The position numbers and the translations under genes are program-made. The notes under the pieces are model-generated. The model ran no database searches. It had not been told where the DNA came from and was given only the letters and a program-made list of their open reading frames with translations. Below, piece after piece: positions 13,430 to 25,137 of a stretch of 64,000 nt of DNA. How positions within the stretch are numbered: the stretch's first letter is position 1; every line of letters begins with the position of its first letter. Origin of the DNA: Crocodylus rhombifer (taxonomy: Eukaryota; Chordata; Crocodylia; Crocodylidae); contig JAVSML010001016.1 in assembly GCA_038503035.1 (NCBI GenBank), positions 124,001 through 188,000 on the forward strand, read 5' to 3'.

Positions 13430-13535
13430 CTTTAATTTCCCCTGAGCCTGAGGAAGGGCATGTTCTGGAAAGCTTGCAGAAAAAGATTTTTTTTTTTTTG
13501 TAATTTCTTAGTTGGGCTAATAAAAGGTATCACCC
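13430..13535 (+). repeat. DNA-repeat tail fragment next to STK32B exon 1
   Basis: The words CCTGAGGAAGGGCATGTTCT, GAAAGCTTGCAGAAAAAG and GGGCTAATAAAAGGTATCAC resemble the conserved tail of a dispersed repeat widespread in turtles and crocodilians. It contains a T-run (about 13487-13499). It lies about 320 bases inside intron 1 from the splice donor. Confidence 0.5.
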
Positions 13536-13679
13536 CTGAACCAAGAGTTCTAGAGTTTCACATACTTAAGATGGGGATACTTTGGCAGTCAGCTCCCTTT
13601 ATTTATTCTAACCAAGGGGAACAAGCCTCAAACGCTGTAACCCCAATCCTGCAGAGCAGCCAAGAAGAAGGCAAGGTTA

Positions 13680-15650
13680 ACAACCCCCTGGGCGCGTGTT
13701 GCTTGCATCCTGAATACAAACCTTTGCCCCCCCCCCGTGAAAAAGGAGGGTGAGATCCCAAACCCAAACCACCAGCCGCGGGAAGGGAAGTGGCCCGGGT
13801 AAGGCGGAGGCTGGGGCAGCACAAGGTACAATGGACAGCTCCTTACTTACCGTCCTCATTCTCATCAAACACGGGAGTTTTGTGGGAGTGACTGCCACCC
13901 ATATTATTCCACAGCTTCTTCCACATCCCCAGCCAAACGCTCCAGAGGACGGGCCGCCAGCATGCCCCGGGGAGAGGGGACAAATCCAGACAAAGGACGA
14001 GCAGAGGGAGGTCGCCTGCACTTTCTCTGGCCGCCGCTCACTCCTGCTCGCCTTGCACGCAGCGAGGAGCCCCCGCATGGCCCTCCATGCTCAGGCCGGC
14101 CGCCGCCTCCGATCGCGGCTGCAACTCGGGAAATCCTCGGCGGGGCTGGAAATCATCCTGCGAAATGAAAGTGATCCATCTGCCTCGGGCAGGAATTGCT
14201 GCTACCACTTACTAACTTGATACATATTTCATAGCAGACGGGAGGGGAGGGGAAGCAAGAGGGATGAAGGGAGGGCGGCGGCGGAGGTCCTGCTGATGGC
14301 TGCTCTCGGTGAAAGGTAAAAGCTGGATCTACCTGGATCCTGCCGGATCCTGCCGAGATGGGCACCCGGGAGCCTTGTAACCACGTCTGCAGCCCGACCC
14401 CGGGGCAGCCCCCGAGCAGGCAGTGCCCGCCCCGGATCCTGGGGGTGCCCCGCCGACATTTGGTCCCAGGTGTCACCATCCCAATGGAAAGGGGGACCTG
14501 CTTGTGTTGTGCCAGCAAAAGCTCACTCCCAGCTTTGATTTCAGCATCTGGACGGGACCCCAGGACAGAGGGATGTCACCCCCTCCCCCCCGGAGAGGAG
14601 CAGGGTCCCCAGCCCATCCAGGCAGAAAGAAACGGCACGCGTGGACTTCATGGCAGCTGCTGTGAACTTTCCTTCTCCCCTTGTCAGCAGCGGACTTTGC
14701 ATGTCTGGGGGCAACCTGTGGCAGGAGCTAGTGCTGGTTTCTTTGTTCCCCCCCCCCAAACTTACAATCTTTTCCCGGGGCGCAGACATGGCTGGGGCTT
14801 GTGTGTGGCCAGGGCGAGGCCTGGACCCACGTGGTTTCTGCTCGTGTCAGAAGAGACCCAGGGTCCCTGTCGCGGGAAGCGGGGCGCGAGCCGCTGCTTC
14901 ACATCTGCCGCCCGCCGCCCGGCCAACGGCTCCGAGCGGGGGGAGGGGCCGGGGGGGCGCTGCTCTCGGCAGCCGTGTCAAGTGCCGGGGCCGGGGCGGT
15001 GGGACACGCGTGCTCCTGTGGCGGGGCTGGATCCGCGGGGAAATGCCGCGCCGCGGAGCGAGGCGGGGAAGGCGACGCTGAACCCGAGCGAGGGCCGGGG
15101 GCTCGCACTCGGCCGGGCGCAGGAGGAGTTAAGCCGCCCAGACACCTGCCCGCCCAGCCCCGGGAGGAGATGCTCGGCCTGACACCGCCACCTACCGCCC
15201 AGCCCCGTCCTCGCCCCGGGACACGCGGGCCGGGCTCCCCGCGCAGCCCACAGGGGCTTCCCCGCCGCCACCCGCGGGGAACCTGCTTCTCCTATAACAA
15301 CACCGCCAGTGGCCGCACTGGGGGGGAAGGGGAATTTTCTCCCAGTGAGCTGTGATCCCGTCAAAAACAGCCCCTTGTGCCTCCCATTTGTTCCCCTTTT
15401 GATCCCTCCCTTCCCGGGTGTATTCCTGACAGGCCGGGCAAGGGGCGGGTTTGTCAGGAGGCCCCAGGCGCTCTCACAGCCTTGTTCTCTCCTCTGCACT
15501 TCTGCCCCACTCCTCCCCCGCCTGCTCCGCGCCGCGCATGCAGTGACACCCTGGCATCCGTCATGGGCAGCTCATCTTCGCCCGCAGCCCACCCCTGCGG
15601 AGAGACCCTTTGGTTCTTGTCTGGGCCTAGGACAGAGCCGCTGAAAAAAA
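13680..15650 (-). promoter_or_regulatory. STK32B: CpG-island-like promoter region of STK32B
   Basis: GC content and CpG density rise sharply here against AT-rich flanks on both sides. The densest part is about 14000-15560, with many CGG, GCG and CCG runs and GC-box-like GGGGCGGG and GGGCGG strings. STK32B exon 1 lies at the left edge, so the island sits just upstream of the start codon, as expected for a broad CpG promoter. No TATA box stands out. Long open frames on both strands are a by-product of scarce stop codons in GC-rich DNA. The exact transcription start cannot be read from the sequence. Confidence 0.8.
13851..13902 (-). CDS. STK32B: STK32B first coding exon (partial gene)
   Basis: On the minus strand, ATG at 13902-13900 opens a 52-base coding exon that ends at a consensus donor (gtaagt, 13850-13845). 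It encodes MGGSHSHKTPVFDENED plus one base, which closely matches the N-terminus of the YANK-family serine/threonine kinase STK32B. STK32A begins MGANTSRK, so STK32B fits better, and the neighbouring CYTL1 supports this. The MGG start suggests N-myristoylation at Gly2, which is an inference from the motif. The start has A at -3 and G at +4. The kinase domain begins in exon 2, and I did not find it in the window, so 1-13850 is the beginning of a large intron 1. The 5' UTR lies to the right in the CpG-rich region; its extent is not resolved. Confidence 0.9.
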
Positions 15651-17821
15651 GCACTGCTCCTGCTCTACTGCATGCTTTAGCATGTGATGGCAAACAGGGA
15701 AACATTTGCTTATTAAATAATGCTGAAGTTAAAAAAAAAATCTGAGCAAATCCCACTGGGATTCATGTTCTGCAACAGTTTATTTCTAAAAGACAGGGAT
15801 TCAGAGTTCATTTGGACCACTACCCCTGGGCTTGAGTTTGAATGATTTGTGTATTACCCGCTTCATGAAAAGCCCATTGAAGTCAAGGGAAACATTTCTA
15901 ACTTCATAGCCTGAATGTGTATACAAACAATACAGCATGCTAATGTTAGATGTGAAAAATTAATATACATTAATAATGTATTGAAGAACAACTCATTAAT
16001 GATTTATTAATTGATAACAGTACATTCATTAGTAACCCATGACCTTAAACAGTGACAGATGTTCTTCCTTACTGTCATTTTCAGTGTTTAGTTATCAAAA
16101 ATATGTATTTAAAATGAAAATAATTTTCCATTTCGTTATTCCTGAGTGATATGGGCACATTATAATGGCCTCTTTTGACCATAGAGATGCCTACTAACTT
16201 ACTTGTAGTATGAGTAATTTCTGGCTTAGAACACTATTTTCTTGTTTTTCCTGAATCTGAATATCATCTCCACAGCAGCGCTCATGGGAACAAAGATATG
16301 GCAACAAAAGGAAATTCCACCTCCCATTCCATATTCAAGGTCTGGTATAATTCCTACTGAAGTCAATTGCAAAACTGCAAGCCTTCAGATGTAAGCTCCT
16401 CCAGGCTCTCTGCACCACACATACTCTCTACTCTTAAGAAATATAGAGTAACAATCCTCCTTTATGTAATACCTGAATCTGAACTCCAAGGCAACTTTTA
16501 CAGTCTTGGCCTCTCTTTTTACTCTCATTAGTTTTATAGGATCATTTATTTATTCATTCAGTTCATCCATCCCTGTGTTTTTCTTACTGCTTTGGGATTT
16601 AAGATTCAACATTTACGTAGCACAATCACACATTCTGATAGTACTCTAAGTATAGACTTTTGAGAGACATTTCAACCTAGACTAAATTAAGTCTAATAAT
16701 TATTACTGTGGAACAAATACTTCCTCTCAGCTGCACAGTGAAAATACAGAAGAGCTCCTCTGACTTCACTGAAGTTATTCCAATTATCCCCATGTAAATA
16801 AGAGCCAAATCTAATCCTGCATGCTTGTCTATTCTGTTTAACAGCTACCAGGCTTCCTTACAGAATGTATTCCATTGTTGACACTTGCACACTGCAACAA
16901 AATATGGAGAAATGGTATGTTTTAATAAGGAAGTGGGAAAAGACAGTTTGCTAGAGCTGAATATATATATATATTTAATATTAAAAACTGCAGGTTTATC
17001 TCACTATCTTCTTTCAAAGAAGATATTTTACATTTTCATTCATTTAAGACCCATCTTATACAGTTTTTGATTTTTTGTTATTGCTCATTGTGCATGGAAT
17101 CTGTAAATTGCTTCTAATGTTACATGATTACATTCCCTTGCACTATAAAACTTCCCATAGGGCTTTTTGTAGTTTAGAATCCATAATTAGTAATTCTGTG
17201 ATTAAAGCTTTTACATTAACATACCTCTGACAAGCAGTTACAGGATGACCTCAGAGTTCAGCACATACCCTGTTGTAATGACAGCAATAAATTACAGATT
17301 GTTTTGCACTGTAGTTTTACTATTTGAGTACAATGCATGAGTCAGTACTTGATTTTGAAAAATACCTCTCTGATTTTCATCTTTATCATCATGCCCATTT
17401 TAAAATGAGAAGGATCATCAGGCAAAGAGCTCATTGTGTGCAACTGGAAGCCTCATCCCACATAAATGTGCTGTTCACCTCTCCTCTTACTAGGAGAAAA
17501 AAAAGGAAAGATATCTTTGTACTGTAGACTGAACTGCAAATGACACTCCCTAAATTCTTGTGGCTCTCTAGCTTTGGGGTTATAATTAAGAACCATCCCC
17601 ACTTATAATACCTTTCCCTGCAAAATAAATGTTCCCATTCACAAAACCAAGCTAGATTGAATTGTTTGCATAGGATAAGAGACACATTTAAAATATATGC
17701 TTAGGTTCTAGAGATATTACCAGTTACAGACATTCGTATCATTGGTCATCAGAGGGACAAACAATCCCTCTAAAAACTCTACTGTATCCAAAACTAGAAT
17801 GGATTTAAATACACATAATGT
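15650..17821. other. Intergenic AT-rich DNA
   Basis: No gene is seen. There is a TAAT-rich stretch at about 15955-16035 with short palindromes, and a TA dinucleotide run at about 16961-16974. Possible distal regulatory sequence of STK32B cannot be judged without conservation data. Confidence 0.5.
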
Positions 17822-18026
17822 GGGTGTGTCTACATGTGCACTTTAAAGTGCATTAACTTATTTTACTGAATATTAAAGCATCACAAAAAATTGTGCACTT
17901 TTGCTAATGTGCATTAAAATAAGCTAATGTCCCTTTTTCTAATACCTCACAATGGAGGTACTAAATTTAATGCACATTAGCAAAAGCACATTAATAGTAT
18001 TCATTAATGAATGTGTAGATGCGCCC
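17822..18026. mobile_element. Short palindromic MITE, family E copy 1, 3-bp target duplication TGT
   Basis: A 205-base element with ends GGGTGTGTCTACATGTGCA and, inverted, GGGCGCATCTACACATTCA. It is flanked by TGT (17819-17821 and 18027-18029). Nearly the whole element is a palindrome: TTTTGCTAATGTGCATTAAA near 17900 is matched by its inverse near 17970. The 3-bp duplication fits PIF/Harbinger or CACTA-type elements rather than hAT. It has no coding capacity. Confidence 0.75.
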
Positions 18027-18029
18027 TGT

Positions 18030-20074
18030 CTGAACTGAAACTGGATTCATTATGGTCAGGAATATTATTCAAGCATTTTTCTGCAGGTTCAGCCCTGTTC
18101 CCACTGAGTGGTTATTTAGCAATGTACTTTAATGATGGCCTTACTAATAAGTCCATTATAATTTTCTTGTTATTTGACACTATTATATACTGTAAATATC
18201 ATTTGGTTCTAGTTTATCTACTTGTTATTATTCACTCCAGTTGCATTCATGTTAGTGGAATTACTGTAAAACTGAAGGAGCTGTGAAATGGGAGGTAGGC
18301 TGTTAGCATTAGCAATATTTTAAAAAACTGTAGATTCACCTACAGCCCACCCAGGTGCACTAGTAGCTATAATATACAGTTCACTGTATATTAATGACAC
18401 TGTCTCACTGGCTTTGTGGGGCAGTGCAAAGATTATGTAGACACTAGTACTGAGAGCATCATAACCCTGTCCCAAGTGGAGAAGGCAGCCTAAAACAATT
18501 GAATCTTATCACAGGTAGTTTGAAACAGGCTTGAGAAGAATCACAGTCCACCCTGAGCATGAGACTGAGAGCTAGGGACTCAGGCGTTCCAATTCTTGCC
18601 TGATTGTTGGTGACCTTTGTCAAACCTCTTAACACTTCAGCCTCCATGTCTCTCTCTCTCTCTCTCTGTCTCAAATGGGAGAAGAGAGAGAATAGAATCG
18701 CAGCAGCTCAGAGTCCTGCTGGCAACAGAAAGGTCTGAAAGCTCTTATTTCACTAGAGGGATCACAACTAACAAACACTGGCTAGGAAGGGAAAATGGCT
18801 AAAATGGATAAGGGATGCAGTGACCCAGCATGCCCCCTTAGCAGCCTTTTTCTGGCTGAACTATTCTGACTTCCAGCTGTAGCATCTTCCCTTCAGCAGA
18901 GTCCCAAGAGAAGTCAAGCTGAATAACTTTGTGTACTTGTCAGCTTATTTGGTGGCTACACATCCATTACCCAGCAGTAAAAACAGACACAGCCATGATT
19001 TCTCACAACCAAACCTGGCCACCTGTTGTTTATGTTCCCTCTAATATTAGCTGTTAAATAAGCTTTGCTGGTTAATGATTTTTTCTCTCTACCTCTGTGT
19101 TACACAGCTCTACCTAGAACAGTAGGAGATCTTTGCTAACAACTTGTCCTATTGTATTTTGACATGTCTGTTGTTGTGACTGGCAATTTATCAGTAGTAT
19201 TGATCGATGTAAAATTATAGCCTTCCCAAGCCTTCATTAGCCTGCAGAGTGTCTTTCAAGCACTAAGGAAGTAGCAAAAACAGTAGCCCAACATAGGGAA
19301 ATAATTAAGAAACTGATCTTTTAGGGACAGATTAAAGCACAGCACGAAGTAAGAATATCCAGGGGGCACTATACCACTGCTCCCGAACAACACAGCTGTC
19401 CTGATGTCTCTCTTCCTCTCTGTCCTGAGGATGCAGCATATATATGCAAGTTTTGTTGGTAGTAGTAAGGTGCAAAATTACCCCTTACTCCTTTCTTACC
19501 TACTCCAATGATTTTTTGGTGGCCTGAAAGACCTTTAAGTAAAAGAGCATAAGGCAAGAAAATCGGCCAGGTGTTATAGGAGTATCCTATAAAAGAGAAG
19601 TGTGTGTAAGATACACATTTAAGCAGAAAAGAGGTTCAAAAATTTTGAGTGGTGTTCCTAGATAGGAACAGGGCAAGTTTTTTTTGTTATGCAGTGCAAA
19701 TATCATATTGTGTTGAGCAAATCTTTATTGGTGCTTAAGAGCAGGCTCCAAATGGTGGGAAGGAGAAAATTTTTGTGGCTTCATTTCTACAGGGCAGAAA
19801 GAGCAGGCTCTACCTCACACTTCATCAGCGTTCACATACCAGCTCTTCTGGTTCTTTAGTGCCATATGCAATAGTTGCTGCATCTGTCTCCATGCAGATT
19901 CTGGCTGAAGCCTTCCCACCACTAGAAGCTCTCCAGCAAAGTCCACCTGAAGAGCTAGACAGCTTCTTGCTTCCCAGCCTGGACTGACTCTCTCTTCCTG
20001 GCTCACAGTTTATACAGTACAAGTAACATCATCACCATCTTTACAGATGGGGAAGAAAGGGCACAAAAGAAGGT
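18030..20074. other. Intergenic DNA with a MIR-like SINE
   Basis: At about 18530-18700 the plus strand has GCTAGGGACTCAGGCGTTCC, then TTGGTGACCTTTGTCAAACC and TTCAGCCTCCATGTCTC, a recognisable MIR core order. A TC dinucleotide run (about 18649-18668) interrupts its end. No gene is seen in the rest. Confidence 0.5.
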
Positions 20075-20082
20075 GAAGTAAA

Positions 20083-20792
20083 CCAGAGATCAGCAATGCG
20101 TGCCCTGTGAAGCTGCTGGATCCAGCCCATAGAGCTGAAGCATTTTGCTTGTTCCCACGTCAGAGCTGGGCTGCGATGAGCTGTACTAGGGCTGGACAGC
20201 TTCCAGCTGTACTACCACTGATACTTCTCGCTGCCCTCTTTGTTCTGGTCTGACACAGGTGGCTTTGGCAATGTGACAGCAGCAAGGGTCTTACTCTGCA
20301 CCACCACTGCTTCTCCCAGCCCCCTGCTCCCCAGCTGTGGTGCATATACAGCTTCCAGCCAGAGAGGAGCTGCACTGGGGCAGGGATGTAGGCAGTACTA
20401 GAGGTGAGGGTGGGAGTGGGGAAAAGTAGCAGTAGCAGATGCCTAGTCCCAGCACAGCTCCACACCAGTTGCAAACTACATTTGTGCTGCAACCACTAGT
20501 CTGGCCTGTTCCCCCCACCCCCCTGCCCCTCAGCTCTCACTCAGGTTCAAGTAGAAGTTGCCCAGGCCCAGCACCAGTAACCACAGGCTGGAAGCTGTAT
20601 GCATGCTGCAGCCAAGGACCAGGGGGCCTGGGAGAAGCAGCTGGGGCATGCGTGCAGCTCCCAGCTGCCTGGCTCCCGTGCAGGCACAGGGAAAGCCCCC
20701 AACCCCTGACATGTCACAGAAGCCACCCAGCCTACATCAGACTGAAGCTAGGTGTTTTCTAGCTCATGGCTTCTTGAAGGTTGCCAGCCCCG
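20083..20792. mobile_element. hAT-like element with GC-rich foldback interior
   Basis: The ends are CCAGAGATCAGCAA and, inverted, CGGGGCTGGCAACC, degenerate forms of the common hAT end CAGGGGTCAGCAACC. Flanking 8-mers GAAGTAAA (20075-20082) and GAAGCAAA (20793-20800) match at 7 of 8. The interior is GC-rich and contains ACAGCTTCCAGCC-type words in both orientations (near 20348 and near 20585). No transposase frame is visible. End positions could be off by a base or two. Confidence 0.65.
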
Positions 20793-20800
20793 GAAGCAAA

Positions 20801-22023
20801 ACTGTTGAAGTTACACAATAGGGTCATTTAAGAACCATTAATAGAGCTCAGGCAAGCTGAGTCACAGCCCAGACTACACAGTGCCTGTTTATAATTCTAT
20901 CCATTGGACCACAAGGATTTGCTGGATGGTGGGGTGAGAAATGACAGGAAAAAAATTATTCATAGATGTGACATTTGAGAAAATTATATTCATAACTAAT
21001 TAGATCTAGCAAAGAGTGAGAAAATGTAGGACTGGAATAATCAGCATGCAATAATCTCCTGAATTTTTTCAGAGTAACTCCACAATTAATGTATGAATTA
21101 TTCTCCACAATTAATGTGTGAATTATTCACCAAGTCATGTTTGCAACAAAAGGCTCAACATTTATATGAGTTTGCAAAATAAAGAATTTTATTCTGGTGG
21201 CCTTTCTTCATTCTACAGCACATCAGCCATGATGGCAGCCATCACTTTTTGAACATGTATCCAAACTTATGGAATCTTTTTAAAGCTGAATATTGGCCTC
21301 TAACAAACATACAGGGGTTTTCATTGTTATCATCTTGAATCTATACCTACTGTTTCATTATAGAAAATGAAATATCCACCTACTAACTTTCAGAAAATGC
21401 TACAAAAATTGGCCAGATTAAAAAAAGAGTCCTCTAGTTGTATCACACTTTTCTGGGTTTCCTGCCTCCCTGTTCTTCAAGACTCAGGTCAACATCTCTC
21501 TCTGCCTCACCAAGTAAAGTGGGAAAGGTCAAGGAAATCCAAGAAAGACACAAAGCTTGCGTTTCCAGGAGGCATTTTTCATGATCACAGCTTATGAGCA
21601 TTTACCATTCAGAAAGCTCTGAGAGAATCTATTCTAGCGTATGGAAAGTTACAACAAAGCCCTGTTATCTATAACTCATGCCTCTTCATCCTTCAATCAA
21701 AGAAAATTATTTTATTGTTTGCAGGTATTGTGAAAATATCCATGTTTGAGTGGTATACAATTAATACAGGACTCTGGTCACCTAATACATAAGAAGTTAG
21801 ACTTAAAGCTACACAAAGAATTGTAAATCACATTTCTCTGTGCCATTTACTCCCTCCCCCCCACCCTTACCCACAGATCACCCACCTGGAGGAAAGAGAC
21901 ATGGTTCTGGCACTAGGAAGCAAGGCGGCTCTTTGGCAGATTTAGCTTTCAGCCACAGGAATTCCTTGAATGGATGCTGCTGGCAGGATATGCTGAGCCA
22001 GCACATTACCTAGGACTTATTGC
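20801..22023. other. Intergenic DNA with a 25-base tandem duplication
   Basis: A 25-base unit beginning CTCCACAATTAATGTRTGAA is repeated twice in tandem at 21078-21127, with one difference. No gene or other repeat is recognised in the interval. Confidence 0.5.
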
Positions 22024-22651
22024 CATATCAGAATAGTACATTTGGAAGGGACCTCAGGATGCTATCTAGTCCGACTCTCAGCTTAAAGCAGGATCATCCC
22101 TGACTAAATCATCCCAGTCAAGTTTGTCAAAGCTGCTGTTAGAAATGTCCAAAAATGGAGATTCTACAGTATCTCTGAGTAGTCTAGTCCAATGCTTAAC
22201 TGTCAGCATAGAGAAAAAGTTGTTCTTAATATCCAACCTCAAATTTACCTTGCTGCGGGTTAAGACCATTGCTCTTAGTCTAGTCTCTGTGTCTGCATGA
22301 AACAGGACAATCTCCATCCTCCTTGTAACCTCCATTCAAATGTTTGAAGACTGTTAGCAACCCCACACCCACAATTTTCTCTTTTCCAAACTAAATAATT
22401 TTGGTTCTTTCTGCCTGTTTGTATGAGTCATGTTTCTATGCCTCTTAGAAGATTCCTGTGGAGACTGACAACATTATTATTTGCCTACATCTTTCTTAAT
22501 GTGACGGGCTCCAAAACTTCATACAGTACTCCAGGTAAGGCATCACCAGTGCCAAATATAAGGGAAGAATCACTTTCCTTAATCTGCAAGTGATGTTTCT
22601 ATTAATACAGCCTAGTATGCTATTGGCTCTTTTTTGCATCAGAAGCACACT

Positions 22652-22842
22652 GGGTGTGTCTACATGTCCATTAACACACTTTTGGTAATGCACATTAAAT
22701 TTAGTACCTCCATTGTGAGGTAGTAGAAAAAAAGTGTTAGTTTATTTTAATCTGCATTAGCAAAAGCACATAGTTTTTTGTAATGCTTTAATGTGCATTA
22801 AAATAGATTAATACACATGAAAGCACATGTGTAAATACTCCC
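22652..22842. mobile_element. MITE family E copy 2, 3-bp target duplication ACT
   Basis: A 191-base relative of the element at 17822-18026. It begins GGGTGTGTCTACATGTCCAT and ends with TGTGTAAATACTCCC. It is flanked by ACT (22649-22651 and 22843-22845). It is inserted inside the CR1 copy, which reads across the site once the element is removed. The interior is the same AT-rich palindrome. Confidence 0.75.
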
Positions 22843-23645
22843 ACTGTTGACTAATGTTCAGCTTATGACCCACTGTAACCCCCAGGTCCTTTCTGATGTA
22901 ACCCAGCCAGTCCTTCTCCAGTCTCTATTGTGCATGTAATTGTTTCATCCCAAATGCAAGGCTTTGCATGTATCCATTTCTTCTGATCAGCTTTAGGCAA
23001 TTGCTTTATCAAGGTAATTTTGAATCCTAGTCTTACCCTCCAGATATCTGCAACTCCATCTAATTTGGTGTTATTTGCAAATTTGTTAGGCAAATTTGCT
23101 AACCACACACTCAATCCTGTCCTTCAAATCATGAGTAAAAATAGTAAACAATACCAGGGATACCTCCTTTCACCTAGGCATTGAGCTACTGACTGTTAAT
23201 CATTAAGCACCGTGATCTAAATAGCTGTATATCCACCTAATCATACTTTTTTCTAGCCTGAAATTCCTTAGCATTGAGAATATCATAGGCAGATACTGTC
23301 AAAAGTCTTGCTAAGGTCATGATATACCATGTCCTCTGCTCTCTCCCTATCCATGCAGTCTGTAATATTGTCATAGAAAAAAAACCAAGTTGGTCAGGCA
23401 TGACTTGCTCTTGATGAATCTATGCTGGCTGTAATTTATCACTGTGTTCTCCTCAGTGTAGTTAGACAGACCCCTTGATAACCTGCTCCACAATCTTGTC
23501 TTGATATTTAGGTCAAACTGACCCATCTGTAATTCCTTTGATCCTCTTTCTTCCATTTCTTTTAGATGGGTACTATATCTATACATGTCTTTTCCAGTCA
23601 TCTGGGGCCACACCTAGCCTCCATGAGTTCTCAGTGATGATAACG

Positions 23646-24069
23646 AGGGACCTACTGAATTCATGATTTCAGAGAAACCATTAAATCAGTAGGTTCCCAC
23701 GAAAAAACATGAAATCAGTGAGCAAGCAGTAAAAAAGGGAGCTGCAAATAGAAAAGGATGGGAAGCCCTGGTGTCCTGAAACATGGGGGGCAGGGAATGG
23801 GAAGCAGATGGGGGAGGGGTAGGAGAGAGAATCAAAGCAGAGCATGGAGGGTGCCCCCATGCCTCTGGCCAAGGGGCCCTGGAAGTCCTGCCCCTCCCCA
23901 GAGATTGACAGATGCCTATCTGTCAATTTCCGGGGGGGGGCAGGACTTATGGGGCCCTCAGCCAATCAGAGATGCGGGGGGCTACTGAACTCCACCATAA
24001 AAATGGCAACCAGTGCCATGCTTGGACAGCAAAATTGAGAGGCAGCCACACCAAATTCAGTAGGTCCCT
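23646..24069. mobile_element. Inverted-repeat element with AGGGACCTACTGAATT ends
   Basis: The left end AGGGACCTACTGAATTC is matched exactly, inverted, by AATTCAGTAGGTCCCT on the right. The 424-base element sits in the CR1 copy. The flanks ATGATAACG and ATGATCG look like an imperfect 8-9 bp duplication. Internal stretches (for example GCCCCTCCC and GATTGACAGATGCC near 23890-23915) occur in both orientations. Superfamily is uncertain: hAT or Mutator-like by duplication length. Confidence 0.7.
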
Positions 24070-24127
24070 AATGATCGCCAGTGACTCTGAAATTACCTTA
24101 ACCAATTTCTTCAGTACTCTAGGGTTG

Positions 24128-24770
24128 GTGTAGATGAATCAGGGGTGCTAAATTAAAGCAGTGGGTTTTAAAAAACACTTTTTCAATTTAGGGCTGATTA
24201 AACCCCTGTGTCGTGCAAACACCCCACTGACTTACCTGCGTCTCTGGTGGGGAGGGGAGGGTGAGCTGCTGGTAGGCGGAGTGGTCCCTGGGCTGGGGGG
24301 GGGGGGGGCATTGGTGCTTCCCTCCACAGCAGCTGCAGCCCGCCTCCCCCACCAGGTGGCACCCACCCACAGGCACCAAGCGTGGGTGCTCCCGGGGGGC
24401 ACTGCAGCTGTAGAGGGAAGCACCAGGCCCCTGCGCAACTCGGACAGGCAGGTTCCAGGGGAGGAAGAAAGAAAAAAAGATCAGGCTCACTGCTTGTCTT
24501 GGGTGGAGCTGCATTCCTGGGCTGCTGCCAGGCTGCCTGCAGGATTTCCTGCAGAGCCATGGAGCTGCACAGAGCCCACTGCTTCACTCCATTGCTGTGC
24601 CCCAAGTCATTTAAAGTGCATTACGCTGCCAAATTTCCTACAGCGGCTGGAATTAATACACAATATGCTGCTGAGGCATGCAAACACTGATACCATTAAA
24701 GCAGTGCAAAAGCATTAAGCCCACTTTAAAGCATCGTGCAAACATGCCTCTCATTTCATCTACACACAGT
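24128..24770. mobile_element. hAT-like foldback element with TGTAGATGAA ends
   Basis: The ends carry GTGTAGATGAATCAG and, inverted, GTGTAGATGAAATGAG. The insertion breaks the CR1 text between TCTAGGGT and TCTTAGAGT, which may be a decayed 8-9 bp duplication. The interior is very GC-rich, with a run of about 13 Gs near 24296-24308 and an internal inverted pair: GGTGCTTCCCTC near 24314 against GAGGGAAGCACC near 24412. Exact ends are uncertain by a few bases. Confidence 0.6.
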
Positions 24771-25137
24771 CTTAGAGTGTATCTCATCTAGCTCTGCTGA
24801 CTTCAAAAGATACAACTTCTCTAAACAGTCTCTAAGCTTTTCTTCTGCTACTCTAGGCTGCTTAACTCCTTCCGTATCCTGGCTACCAAATGCACTTGTC
24901 ATCTGGTAGCCAATCTTATTCATGAGAATTTAAGTATAAAAGGCATGCAATACTTCAGTCTTCTCCACATCATCTGTTATTAGATTGCATTCTGCATACA
25001 GTGGGGAACTTACATCTTCCTCATTTTCCTCTTACTTCTAACATATTTGTACAGTCCTTGCTATTGCCTTGTTTATCCCTTGCTAGTTGGATTGGAAATG
25101 CCTCCCCTGCTGCCATGGTGCTCTTTTTGCAAATATG

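Larger units (their letters stand above)
22024..25137 (-). mobile_element. Long CR1 LINE copy, antisense, with nested insertions
   Basis: Read on the minus strand this is a CR1 element. Its 3' end lies at about 22024 (minus-strand AGGTCCCTTCCAAATG). The plus strand follows the familiar antisense CR1 text through words such as CATGACTTGCTCTTGATGAA and CCCCTTGATAACCTGCTCCA. It is interrupted by a MITE (22652-22842), an inverted-repeat element (23646-24069) and a hAT-like element (about 24128-24770), and resumes after each. A solo LTR begins at 25138. Many stops and frameshifts show that the reverse transcriptase is dead. The total CR1 length without inserts is about 1.9 kb. Confidence 0.85.

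Noticed and set aside
13677..14078. A 133-codon minus-strand frame covering STK32B exon 1
   Set aside because: It is in a different frame from the MGGSHSHK reading and runs through the consensus splice donor, so it is a shadow frame.
13750..15355. Long open frames on both strands in the CpG-rich region (for example 14358-15182)
   Set aside because: They overlap on both strands, lack recognisable domains and arise where stop codons are rare in GC-rich DNA. Only the 52-base STK32B exon has independent support.
20830..20935. Possible MIR/tRNA-SINE on the minus strand (GTGGTCCAATGGATAGAATT)
   Set aside because: Only one weak box resembles the family and the following sequence does not match, so it was not annotated.
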